This document shows, one piece after another, positions 42,760 to 52,705 of a stretch of 64,000 nt of DNA. The stretch's first letter is position 1, and each line of letters begins with the position of its first letter. The DNA comes from Chrysaora quinquecirrha (lineage: Eukaryota; Cnidaria; Scyphozoa; Semaeostomeae; Pelagiidae). Where the stretch lies: NCBI GenBank assembly GCA_014526335.1, contig JACTAT010000102.1:1-64000 (forward strand), written 5' to 3'. The translations under genes and the position numbers were made by a program. A model generated the notes under the pieces. It had not been told where the DNA came from. It ran no database searches and saw only the letters and a program-made list of their open reading frames with translations.

Positions 42760-42918
42760 TGCGATACTCCCGGATTGTACTGCAATGGAATACCAACTTT
42801 GACTATTTGTAATTATTGTGGTCGAGAATGGGATGGAATGACTGATTGCAATTGTTTTAGAAATGCAGAGACAGAAGATTCAGACGCTGAGATGAGCGAA
42901 GATAATGTCACAGTATAA
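42760..42918 (+). CDS. Small Cys-rich exon, right arm copy
   Basis: Open frame identical in layout to 38570-38729 (CDTPGLYCNGIPTLTICNYC start; EMSEDNVTV end; TAA 42916-42918). Preservation in both arms of an otherwise decayed element suggests coding function or recent arm conversion. Confidence 0.45.
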   Translation, partial: CDTPGLYCNGIPTLTICNYCGREWDGMTDCNCFRNAETEDSDAEMSEDNVTV

Positions 42919-43079
42919 CTTTAATGATATTGTTGGTGTTTAGAATTAAACTGTGCCAATATTTAATATTAAGAAAATGTTATTGTTGATAATAATTGAA
43001 TTGTCAGCTTGCTTATATATTGTTGCTTGTCGTCTGTCTGAACCTCTGATATCATATAACGCCTGTGTGCTCGGATGTC

Positions 43080-43285
43080 TCTGCTTTCCCTGGTCTCTTG
43101 AAAACAAGGTTGGAGAAATTATCGTGCTAGATTAAACCGTCAGCACGACCTGATGACGTCACTGGAGTCGGAGGACCCTTGAGGTTGGAGAAACCATCAC
43201 GCTAGATTAAATCGTCACACTATAGCGCGACCTGATGACGTCACTGGAGTATGACCACCGTCACTGAAGTTTGGGCCGGACTTAG
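43080..43285. repeat. FB-A2 right subterminal repeats with two CRE-like sites
   Basis: Inverse of 38215-38400. Exact TGACGTCA at 43154-43161 and 43236-43243. Confidence 0.8.
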
Positions 43286-43293
43286 AGCCTACT

Positions 43294-43836
43294 CATACTT
43301 TAGTGTTGCAATGCAGGCGCACCAGCACTACAGGTTTATTTAGTCTCCATTGCGAAATTTGAAGGAGTATTGATATAGGCAGCAGTACAAAAAAGTTGTA
43401 ATGTTACCTCAGCAGTGCTTCAAGTTTTTCATTACAAGTTCAGCAAGGCTATAGATTACAACATATCAGTGGATCACAGTACTATGGGGTAGGAGTTTCA
43501 TGAATTTGCACAGTAAGTTAAGCAGTACAAGTTCTTATTACAAGCTCAGTAGTGCTAGGGTCTAGGATGCAGACAGCTATACCATAGGATAGCATTTTAG
43601 GTTAAGTTACATAGGTTTTGTGGGGGAAACATTTCATCATGGTCAGTTAAGCAGATACTGATTAGATTCCTGTTTTTGGAATTTTAAAAATCTTCAAAGA
43701 AAAACCAATAAAAAATATCAAAAATGAATGCTGATTATCTTTGAAGATCTTCTCAAAGTGCAGTAGATACAGAACCATGGTGCAATCCTCTGTTCAATGA
43801 TGAATTGTGACAGACATGATGCGATATCAATATGTT
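43294..43836. other. Unassigned flank
   Basis: Contains GCAGTA/TACAAG-rich sequence resembling 37640-37840 across FB-A2, consistent with a repeat-derived insertion locus. No gene seen. Confidence 0.4.
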
Positions 43837-46059
43837 TTAAAGTGCAATTCACCCCTACATAAAAGTCCATATTATCTTACAATTTTAGTCTTTGTGATTT
43901 CAGACATGTTTGCTATTTTTATGGATACTAAGCCGTTTTCCAGTAAAGTGGCATTGAAATGCCAAAAATTCGCTGTTTTTGTTGCACAAAACCGCCCCTC
44001 TAGGGGGACTAAGTACAAGAACAGTGTGACATAGAAACAAAACTAATTCTTTGTGTGACTGGAAGGCAAAGCCGAAAGGTAACTGGCCTAGGTCTCGCAA
44101 CGCAATCTTAGGAATCTTAGGCGCGGTAGAAAATGCCTAAAAGATGTGTTGTTGGTGGCTGTTCAAATGTCAAAGATATACAGAATGGAATATCGCTTCA
44201 TCGTATACCTTTCTTTGATGATGAACGAACAGAAGCAAAGCGAAGGCGAAGAAAATTGATAGAGTTCGTGAACAGGCGACATGTAAAGTGGGTTCCCTCA
44301 AAATCATTTGTTGTTTGTTTGGTTCATTTTTTGCCAGCAGATTTTAATGCACATTTTGCCGTGTTGCCAGAGTTGGGAGATGGGACAATTAAAAGAAGAC
44401 TGATTCATGACGGTATTGGTGTTGTACAAGTACCCACAGTTTACTTGAAAGAAGCTCCTGACCCTGATGAGTCTGTGGTATCAGCGCGATCAAAACAAAC
44501 TTGAAGGATGGTGAGTACACGTTCACGTTGATGTTGTTTTGCCGCAATCCTGTAAAACTTGTTGCCCATAAAATTTGTAAGAGAGATTTCAGACGCATGG
44601 ATATTTCGTTTTATTTAATATAAAAAATGTTCAATTTCAATGGTGGTACGTTTTTGCAGGTATTGAAAGCTGCGTTTGCACAACATCATGAACAAGAACA
44701 AGATGTGGGTCCATCATCATTTTCAGTAGAGACGGTAATTGGCTGTGAAGATGAAGACTTCAAAGATGAGGAAGATCAAGATCAAGTAAGTCAATGAAAT
44801 CTAAAAGTAAAAACATTGAAATCATGATTTTCAGAGATGGAGCAGGGGGCAGAGTCAGAAATGGTGTTCACTCTGCAGACTGGCCCACAGTCCCTGCACT
44901 TCTGGCACACATGCTTACAACCAACATTCGATGAAGAAAATAATATTTTGAAGGGTTCAATTTATGCCTAGTATACTGTTTGTTTCATTTTACAGCGAAG
45001 GGACTTTCATTGCCAGGTTGATCATACTTGCATCTCCTGCGCAAATTTAATGTATAAAGTGGCTTCCTTGGAGCAAAGGTGTAAGCTGTACCAAAGGAAG
45101 TGGAGACTATGGAATTGAAAGCACAGGTATTTGTCTTCAAAACTCAAATCAACAAAAACAAATGAAAAAGTTGTGGTAAAGCCATCTGTTAACAAAGAAG
45201 TACTGACTGAAGATGAAATTGATGATATGGAACAAGATGATGAAAACTGGCGTGAGGTTGAAGATGAAAATGTTGTTGACTATGAGATGGAAGAGGAGGA
45301 AACTTGGTAAGTTAGCTTTATTAGATTTCTTGAAGGGTCTGTACTGAACAAACTTGTGCATTTTACGATACAATTATAGTTTGACTTTTGTTTCCGCTTG
45401 CAAGTGAATTCAGATGAAGTCAATCTGCGGGAGGTTCCTAAGTTCATTATATTCCTGCCAAATTTACAAATGCTATTCAGATTTTGTCCTGTGTGCAAGG
45501 CAGAAAATCCTCTTCTTGAAAGCAAAGTTGTGGGAACCATGATTGAGATCACAACAATCTGTGCCAGCAGCAGTTGTAGTAAAAGAGAAAATGTCTGGAC
45601 AAGCCAACCATACTTTAAAGGGACAAGAATTCCTGCCTGCAACCTGCTACTCCCATTTGCAACAATCTCAGCTTGAGGAACAGGAACAAAAATACTCAGA
45701 GTGTGTGATCACATGAGATTATCATGTCTGTCAGATTTATGAAACATCAAAGGGTAATTCTCAACCTTAAATCTCTGCCAACTTCATTTGTGATTTTCTA
45801 GCAAGTGCTACCTTTTTGGCTAATATGTTTGTTTATTTGTTGTTACAGGAAAAAACTCAACCAGCCATATCAATTTGTTGGAAGCAATACCAGCAAAATT
45901 TCTTCAATGATTTAGCATGTGCTAAAGAAGATCTTTTTATTACAGGCGATGGTAGACATGATAGTATGGGGCATTGTGCCAAATATGGTGCATACACCAT
46001 CATGTGTCTCAATTATGGTTGACCGTCTGTATTCAACTAAATGCATTTAATATTTGACT

Positions 46060-46285
46060 ATATGCATTCAGACTTCAGACTTTTAACATTCAGAGGTCAG
46101 ACTTTTACATTCAGACTTCAGACTTTACATTCAGACTTCAGACTTTTACATTCAGACTTCAGACTTTTGCACTCAGACTTCAGACTTTTACAATCAGACT
46201 TCAGACTTTTTCATTCAGACTTCAGACTTTTTCATTCAGACTTCAGACTTTTTACATTCAGACTTCAGGACCTACATACTTGAGG
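46060..46285. repeat. FB-E left minisatellite arm
   Basis: About ten 19-21 bp units. The 21-bp period (seven codons) keeps frames open on both strands, but the frames are artefacts. Confidence 0.9.
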
Positions 46286-46563
46286 TACTTTGCATAAATC
46301 TCCGCGATTGTTTGGTCAGCTCTTAAGCTGTTTTGAGGATATTATGTTCAGTTGTGTTATTATGTTCTGTTCAATGTCAACATGCTAAAGCTCAGCTAAA
46401 ACAAAACTTAATTAGTTCTATATACTTCTCAATTGATTTAAAGGTAGAATGGTGGTGGAAATTTAATCTCAATTACTCGAGCAAAAACATCTATTCCCAT
46501 TTCGGTTGATTCCATCAAAAGGTCAATTGCTTGCAAAATCCTCAATTTTATCACATCTGATTC

Positions 46564-47839
46564 TTAAATAGCTACTGGTTCTACAACCACATTATTGTCA
46601 CTGTCGTTAAATGGTGTTAGGCCTTGCATATCCTCAGCATACAGGTCCAGATTTTCTGGCTCCGTGTCCAAGCGATCACCTGACAACGGATTGTTGGGAT
46701 CCTTCATTCCATTGGTCCAAAGATGGTTCAGACTCATGTTCCCGGCTGATCTGATTTTGTGGTTGTTGAACATTTTCTTGTACTCTTCCAAGACAAAATT
46801 AATTCTTGGGATGTAAATCAAATGAAGAACATACATATGAAGGCTATTGTCCAAATCCAAAATCCCACTTTGTTCCATAGCATAGAACACATAGTAAAAG
46901 CAGTGACATAAGCAACGAAAAACATCACACCATAATCTTTCAATGCCTTGGTTTCGAGTTGATGGTTCTGCTATAAAACTGCCCCTTTACTTGTCCGCAA
47001 TGGCAACCATCAACTCGCAGACAAGAATGTTCTCGCTCGACTCCCCTGTAAACTCTAATTCAGAATGGGCAAATATTATCCTGATTCTTGATTGCATTTG
47101 TGAACAGATGCAAAACGGTTTCTGCGTAGTTGTTAGAGCTACAGTTTATAAACATAACTTTTCGGGAAAACCCATCAATGCAGCCATCAATGACAAGTCT
47201 CCACCTTATCAAAGAATGATGTCCATCCAAATGCAAGATGGAATTTGGCCATGGGACATAGTAAACTCTCCTTGACACAAAAAACACCCCAACGCAAAAT
47301 ATGGTTATCTGGATCCACTCTCAGTAAGGACTCCCTGACTCTATGCCTCGGAACTACCAGCCCTTTAGATTTCAAGTAACCAGCGACAAAGACCTGTCCT
47401 ATCGTTCTTCCATGCTGCTGTACGACTTCTTTGACAAATGAATCAAGGGCTTCATCCTATACTTCTGAGAATCCTTGTAAATTTTCCAGACCGTATGCTT
47501 TCACTCGCCACAATATAGTCCATCTGGACACACCTAGCATCTGCGATATTTTGGACCACGAGAATCCTAGTCCTCTAAGCTCCTCAATAATTTCACAAGG
47601 AATGTCAAAAGATGGTCTTCCAGGTGAATGGTTTTCTGTTAATGCAGGCACATTCTGACTAATTCTTTTATCAGTTCCAGCAGGAGCAATTTCCATAGCA
47701 ATTCACCGAAATATGTAAGGATCAATCTGAACAACGGATACAGTTCTTCAATGTCATTGCAAAAAACATTTTCCAATGTCAAAAGCAAACATCTCAAAAA
47801 ACTTACTGCCTCATCAACTAATGACACACATGCTTCCAC
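46564..47839 (-). pseudogene. rve/IS3EU-like integrase, second copy (FB-E)
   Basis: From 47839 the minus strand has an N-terminal helical region, then GRPSFDIPCEIIEELRGLGF and WSKISQMLGVSRWTILWRVK (helix-turn-helix). Next come LLRVDPDNHILRW, HLDGHHSLIRW (first Asp) and DGCIDGFSRKVMFINCSSNN. In other frames there follow ESSENILV, where the second Asp is not recognisable, and IERLWCDVF (Glu), then LHMYVLHLIYIPRINFVLEE to stop 46564-46566. Same family as the gene at 30942-33113 and same antisense-right-side position within its element. Several stops and shifts; catalytic Asp 2 apparently lost. Confidence 0.7.
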
Positions 47840-48157
47840 AGAGTTTAGTGATTCATTGGGTTCGGGTCCATCATTATTGTGTCTTCCCTGAGTGTAATCG
47901 TTTACTTCTGATAGAACACAGGACAGATATGATTCAATCTGATAGGCTGCATTTATCTATCCTTGTTTAGACATTTGAATGTAAAAGTTTGAAGATACCA
48001 ATTAGCGTATGAGAAGCAATTACTCACAGCTTTACAACGTCTGCTTCTACTTTATATGGTCTTAAAATGAAGAAACGACTAAAAACGACTACAGTTTACA
48101 TTGTGAACTTCCTGCCTTATAAGATGACTTTTGGTGGGAAACTAACGTGAAAAGTCC

Positions 48158-48522
48158 CTCAAGTATGTAGGTCCTGAAGTCTGAAGTCTGAATGTAAAAG
48201 TCTGAAGTCTGAATGTAAAAGTCTGAAGTCTGGATGCAAAGTCTGAAGTCTGAATGCAAAAGTCTGAAGTCTGAATGCAAAAGTCTGAAGTCTGAATGCA
48301 AAAGTCTGAAGTCTGAATGCAAAAGTCTGAAGTCTGAATGCAAAATTCTGAAGTCTGAATGCAAGAAACTGAAGTCTGAATGCAAAAGTCTGAAGTCTGA
48401 ATGCAAGAAACTGAACTCCGAATGTAAGAAACTGAACTCTGAATGCAAGAAACTGAAGTCTGAATGCAAGAAACTGAACTCTGAATACAAGAAACTGAAG
48501 TCTGAATGCAAGAAACTGAATA
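48158..48522. repeat. FB-E right minisatellite arm
   Basis: About seventeen 21-bp units in inverted orientation to 46060-46285. The outer half has a distinct unit variant ending AAGAAACTGA. Confidence 0.9.
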
Positions 48523-50975
48523 TTGCTACAGATGGCGTGCCATACTCAATCAGCCAAGCATTGTTCATTTTGATCTCGTAAAAGTAATACTGCAAACCTC
48601 AAAATATTTACTGTAATAAAATTTTTCAAAGTTTACAAAGAAGTGTTTGGCTGTAATTAATTAAGTTCTTGAACACTTTTTCAGAGAAATGAGGTAGGCA
48701 ACAGCAGTGGACTGGAATATGAGGGATTCAAGAGAAACGTTGCAAAATCAAGACATTCATATCTGACAGATATGGATCAACCGCAAAACACATGAGAGAA
48801 AGAAGACCAGACAAAACACTACTTTGATTTGTGGCATCTTAGAAAAAGTATGTAATTAATTTAACAAATTCTTTTCGTCAACTATTAAAATGTGTTTGAC
48901 AGTGGTGGACACCAACATAAGGAAAGAGGGTGTTATTGTCAGTCCATGACATTTTGGCAGGAAGAATGACATTATATTGGGCAAAGAGACAAAGCAATGC
49001 CTTGTTACTGAAGGAATCATTATGAGAAGTGTCAACTGCTAGCTATAGATCATGATACTGTCAGTTACAATATGCCAAATGTAGAAACACCCCTTCATTA
49101 CATATTGTTATATAACAATCTTAATTTTTAAAGAAATACGCAAGGATGTTGCAAAAATTGCAAAAGTTAAGGGCTGTGAAGAATTGTCCGCCTGGATTTA
49201 ACCCTGTCTCAATCATTTGCACTGGAGTGGTGTTACGACCCCAGATGGCAATGGTAAACTGATATAGGCAAAATTCAAATCATTTTTGTCGCATGTGATT
49301 CATAAACACTCAAATCTTGATGAACCACTGTTCAACAAATGTGCACATAGTGACAACATACAATGTAGAAGATATTTACAAGAAGGTAACTTTTTTGAAC
49401 TTGCCCAAAAGCCAGATTTTAAAACTGTTTAGAACAAAAGTTTGATGAAATTTTTACAAAATTTCAGATTCTACTGCCTATAAGAAGCTATCGTCTGTGT
49501 TGACAAATCCATGATTGGTCAATGGTATCAAGCAGGCCTCTCCTCTGGTCCAAACAAGTTGTGTTGAAGGCTTTCATTCGGTTTTAAACCATTTTGCACC
49601 AAAAATGATAAGCTTCTCTTACACTGGAATGAAGTGCAGGTATTTTGTCTTATCTGGAGCAGACAACCTATTTTATTTATCCTAAGCTGTCACATATTTC
49701 TTTCTTGGCAATTTTAGGTTCACACTGCTGTCATTTTGATTCCCTGACAAAGCTGCTATTTTGATTGTTTATATAAACAACAAATACTGTAATTGCCTTG
49801 AAAATGTTATAGAGCGGTTAGTACCTAAATTTTCATGTCAATTCTAGGCATATATTGGCATCCCTGCATTTCACCGAAAACCTGCACAAGGAGGTCAGGA
49901 AACTGAAGGATGGATCAGTATGACATGCAGTTTCTTATCCAAAGTTCAAGAACGGAGAAGCAACTGTCAGAGATATTACTGTGAAATCAACATTTGGTAT
50001 GGCATTTACATTTTACTGTTTTTTAAATGTTACCTACTATAATGTAATTCTCAGCCTGTTTTGGAGTCCCTGTTTTGGTCCCCATTCTCAACAGCAAAAC
50101 GAGCATTTCCCTATCGTTCACATTTTTGAATTAGATATAAATAATAAACCCACTTATTAGCTGCATTTCTATGTGTAGTATTTTTCCTCTATAGTGAATA
50201 AATTAGATCTGTTATGCCAAGCTTTTGATCAAGTTCAGTCATTCTTAAATTCAGCCTATGTTAGTGAGATTTACAAAACAATGGTTGAAGGAGTGCAGAA
50301 TTACTCCCTGGCTGCTGAACAACAACGCATATGTCACCCTCCCCAATGAATTCAATGCTGGAAAAAGAATCTGCTAGTGGAGCAATTGCCAAACGAGTTG
50401 AAAGACAGCAAATGATAATAAAGCCTGTTCCAGCAACTTCAGAAGCAACTACGGTTTCATCAGTAAGAAAGAAAAGAGCTTCTCATTACTCCAGTTGTCA
50501 ACAGCCAATGAAGGGACACAACAGCTATTGTGAATGCTGATTTTACTGTCAACTCGTATATCGGAGCAACTTTGCAGTACTAATTAGTACCATTGTTGTG
50601 ATGGAGAAAAGAATATTGAGTGCATGTTACATTCATTGTCATTTATTCACTATCTTCATCTTTAAAACCAGTGAACTCTTCTTCAGGTTTAAAAGTACTT
50701 CGTATTGAAAAATATGCGCATGCTGGTAATGGTATTCTTCTTTTACCAAGGAAACCATGAAGAAGTTGGGTGATTTCTCAATATGAGACAGCTTGCAAGT
50801 ATCTACAATGACAAGTTAGTTCTTCAGTTGGCAAAAATATAAAATTACACATGTAAATAGGATTAAAGATATCAAGGGTACTAAAAGCAATGGGGCAGAG
50901 GGGACAGCTACATGTTTCTCCTTCAAATGAACAAATTCTCATTTTTCTACTTTTTGCCTTGACGGCCGCTACTGC

Positions 50976-51758
50976 TCATGCCCCCTTACTTTCAGTGCTG
51001 CTGTCTGTTTTTGGTATTTTGCAACAAGACATACGTTTCTTCATTGTTACTAACAGTGTAGTGTCTTTCCTGCTTGGTTTTATACCGTGTACCTGCAAGT
51101 CGCAATGACCATTTTGACAGGCAACAAGCTTCGCATCCTGGGTGCAATGTGATGCACTGCAGGACTTCACCAACTTCAGCACAGACAAGATCATCTTCAC
51201 AAGATCTTTTGCATTCTTCAATCTCACTGCAACAGTAGCACTCCATTGGGTTGGTCAAAAGGCTCACATCACAGTGTCCACAACTGCACCTATTTGAAAT
51301 GGTTATGCTGCTTTAGGTGCAATTGAAATACAAACAGTTGGAAAGTTTGGTACAGACTACAGAGGGTCACTTCACTGTACAGCATTAGCATAGCAGGAAG
51401 GCCAAACTAAATCGCTGATAAACACATTATCATTGCGGCTAATACGATGACTATCGTAAGATGACTATAGCTGAATAATTGAAACAACTCACCAGTCTTG
51501 TACAGGTATATCCCTGTTAAGTCTCCGTTTTAACTCTTCAAACTTGTCGTTCTCAACTCGTTTATTATCTTCATAGGCCTGAACCCATTCTTCATCAGCG
51601 ATAGGTTCTTCAGCATATGGTTCAAAGTCATATCCCTCGTCTTTAGCATCAGGCTCACAAACGTTAATTGCCGAAGCAGATTCTTCATTTTCGTCTTCAT
51701 CATATAAGGAACTTGTACATGAGCTACTCGATAACCATTCAGACTCATCAGATTCCAT
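50976..51758 (-). CDS. P2X7 C-terminal-domain-type protein, second gene of the Kolobok-like element
   Basis: Exon 1 (51758-about 51493) starts ATG 51756-51758 and encodes an acidic N-terminus (MESDESEWLSSSSCTSSLYD), with a DNKRVENDKFEELKRRLN helix ending RDIPVQDW at CTG|GTGAGT. Exon 2 begins at about 51290 after AATAG with CSCGHCD, then ECYCCSEIEEC, VLQCITLHPGCEACCL and W....AGTRYK. This Cys pattern is that of the P2X7 cytoplasmic C-terminal (ballast-type, zinc-binding) domain, which occurs without the ion channel in many cnidarian and fish proteins. The end (after KTKQERHYT) diverges from the usual YRQFxRW tail, so a last exon may be missing or decayed. No transmembrane segment is present, so it is not a receptor. 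Confidence 0.65.
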
Positions 51759-52146
51759 TATACTTTTAGTCCTTTCCTCAACTCTTGTGCCTGTTGTCTA
51801 TCATCGATCTCCGCTTTGCGTTGTTCTCACTGAATGTTGTTTTCTTACCTGTTCTGGTTTCTATGTCACGGCTCCTTCGCAGCTCTTGTTTTGCGCTTGC
51901 AGTTTTGTGCAAAAAATCCCAAACTTTTGGACATTTTTTGCAGTTTAAAAGAACTCATATAGGAATTTCGATGTTATATTCAGAATCAGTGGCTCAAAAT
52001 ACATATATTAGAGTGCTTTTATATTAAAGGCTAAATTGCACTTTAGGAGCCAATTTTTGGTTTGAGAAGTATGTAAAGAAGCTCACTTTACATCCCAAAA
52101 ATTTGAAAATTTCTATTCCAGCCTAGTGAGTTTTATCCAAAATTTT

Positions 52147-52376
52147 TCCATAGTACCTGATTAGCCTTGGCAAGACAAGATTCTTCCTTCCAAGAGTTCA
52201 TCGCCTTCACGGGAACCATGTGACCATGAGGTTTAGGGGATGCCATAGAGGACTAACCTCCCCGGACTCTAGCGAAAGTTCAGCGATGGTAGACAGGTCA
52301 CATGGTTCCCGTGAAGGCGATGAACCCTTGGAAGGAAGAATCTTGTCTTGCCAAGGCTAATCAGGTACTATGGTAA
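52147..52376. mobile_element. Hairpin mini-element with about 85-bp near-perfect TIRs
   Basis: CCATAGTACCTGATTAGCCT at the left is matched by the inverse at 52360-52376 and inward through TTCCTTCCAAG and TCACGGGAACCATGTGACC. The loop of about 60 bp is unique. Noncoding. The high identity of the arms suggests recent origin. Confidence 0.85.
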
Positions 52377-52589
52377 AACTGGCTGCCTGCGTAGCAGGCT
52401 TAAAGTTAAAAGCTAATCTTCTGAAATAATCAGCATTAGCAAAATCATTGATTGAAGATACAACAATCATTGATTGAAGATACAACATTGCGGGTAAAAT
52501 TTGGATATTTTCTGTTGAGTAAGGAGACCCAAGAAACTAATCTAACAGGTCCCGTTGTCCCATTTGTCTGAGCTGAAAAATTGTTTGTT

Positions 52590-52705
52590 GACAACAATCA
52601 TCATAATAATCATCATTATCATCATCTTAATCATAATCACATCATCATCAGCAGCATCACCACAATCATCACAATCTTCATCATCATTTTCACCATACCA
52701 TAGTG
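52590..52705. repeat. ATC/ATT trinucleotide microsatellite
   Basis: Imperfect (ATC)n on the plus strand; short Ile/Ser-rich frames are artefacts. Confidence 0.85.

Larger units (their letters stand above)
38194..43293. mobile_element. FB-A2: second palindromic foldback of the FB-A family
   Basis: The termini are AGTAGGCTCTAAGTCC at 38194 and its inverse ending 43293, continuing GGCCCAAACTTCA and GACGGTGGTCATACTCCAGT on both sides. Inward are subterminal repeats, a small Cys-rich exon, the acidic zinc-finger gene and a central inverted minisatellite, mirrored about 40150. The arms are unequal: the right arm has about 1.1 kb (41600-42660) between the zinc-finger gene and the Cys-rich exon that the left arm lacks. 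No transposase was found. It shares the zinc-finger gene and repeats with FB-A1 but not the outer zinc-finger/PolB-type gene. Confidence 0.85.
46051..48522. mobile_element. FB-E: integrase-bearing element with 21-bp minisatellite arms
   Basis: The left arm (46060-46280) is repeats of ATTCAGACTTCAGACTTTTAC. The right arm (48160-48520) is the inverse (GTCTGAAGTCTGAATGCAAAA and a variant AAGAAACTGA). Inner edges match exactly: AGGACCTACATACTTGAGG at 46267 and its inverse at 48158. Ends are approximate. AATATT at both junctions (46049-46054; 48519-48524) could be a 6-bp duplication. It sits between the catalytic-Asp exon and the next exon of the Kolobok-like transposase. Confidence 0.75.
44133..50540 (+). 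pseudogene. Kolobok-like transposase with N-terminal THAP domain, multi-exon, interrupted
   Basis: Exon 1 (44133-44515) is a THAP domain: MPKRCVVGGCSN, LHRIPFF, a KWVPSK Trp, VVCLVHF for C..H, ending at ATG|GTGAGT. Exon 2 (about 44660-44786) and exon 3 (about 44996-45129) have good GT/AG sites and contain HTCISCANL and a coiled-coil-like stretch. A further exon (45387-45770) has FCPVCKAENPLL and RIPACNLLLPFA. At 45849-46020 ITGDGRHDSMGHCAKYGAYT carries the first catalytic Asp. FB-E follows; then from 48685 RNEVGNSSGLEYEGF, HYFDLWHLRK, GCEELSAWI near 49170 and SCVEGFHSVLNHFAPKM near 49560. The C-terminus ends at 50540. Stops in several exons indicate decay. Confidence 0.7.
43841..52042. mobile_element. 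Kolobok-like two-gene DNA transposon
   Basis: The left end AGTGCAATT (43841) follows TTAA (43837-43840). The right end AATTGCACT (ending 52042) is followed by TTAG, one change from TTAA. Further TIR similarity continues inward (ATAAAAG; later TTGCACAAAAC and GTGACATAGAAAC), about 200 bp per side with gaps. Inside are a plus-strand THAP transposase (44133-50540) and a convergent minus-strand P2X7_C-type gene (51758-50976). TTAA targets fit Kolobok and piggyBac; the THAP plus DDE sequence fits my recollection of Kolobok. It is invaded by FB-E at about 46051-48522. Confidence 0.75.

Noticed and set aside
48234..48581. 115-codon Lys/Ser/Glu/Cys heptad-repeat protein on the plus strand
   Set aside because: It is the 21-bp FB-E arm repeat read in a period-compatible frame; both strands are open for the same reason.
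50976..51227. 83-codon alternative minus-strand frame
   Set aside because: Different frame of the P2X7_C-type exon; lacks the family cysteine pattern.
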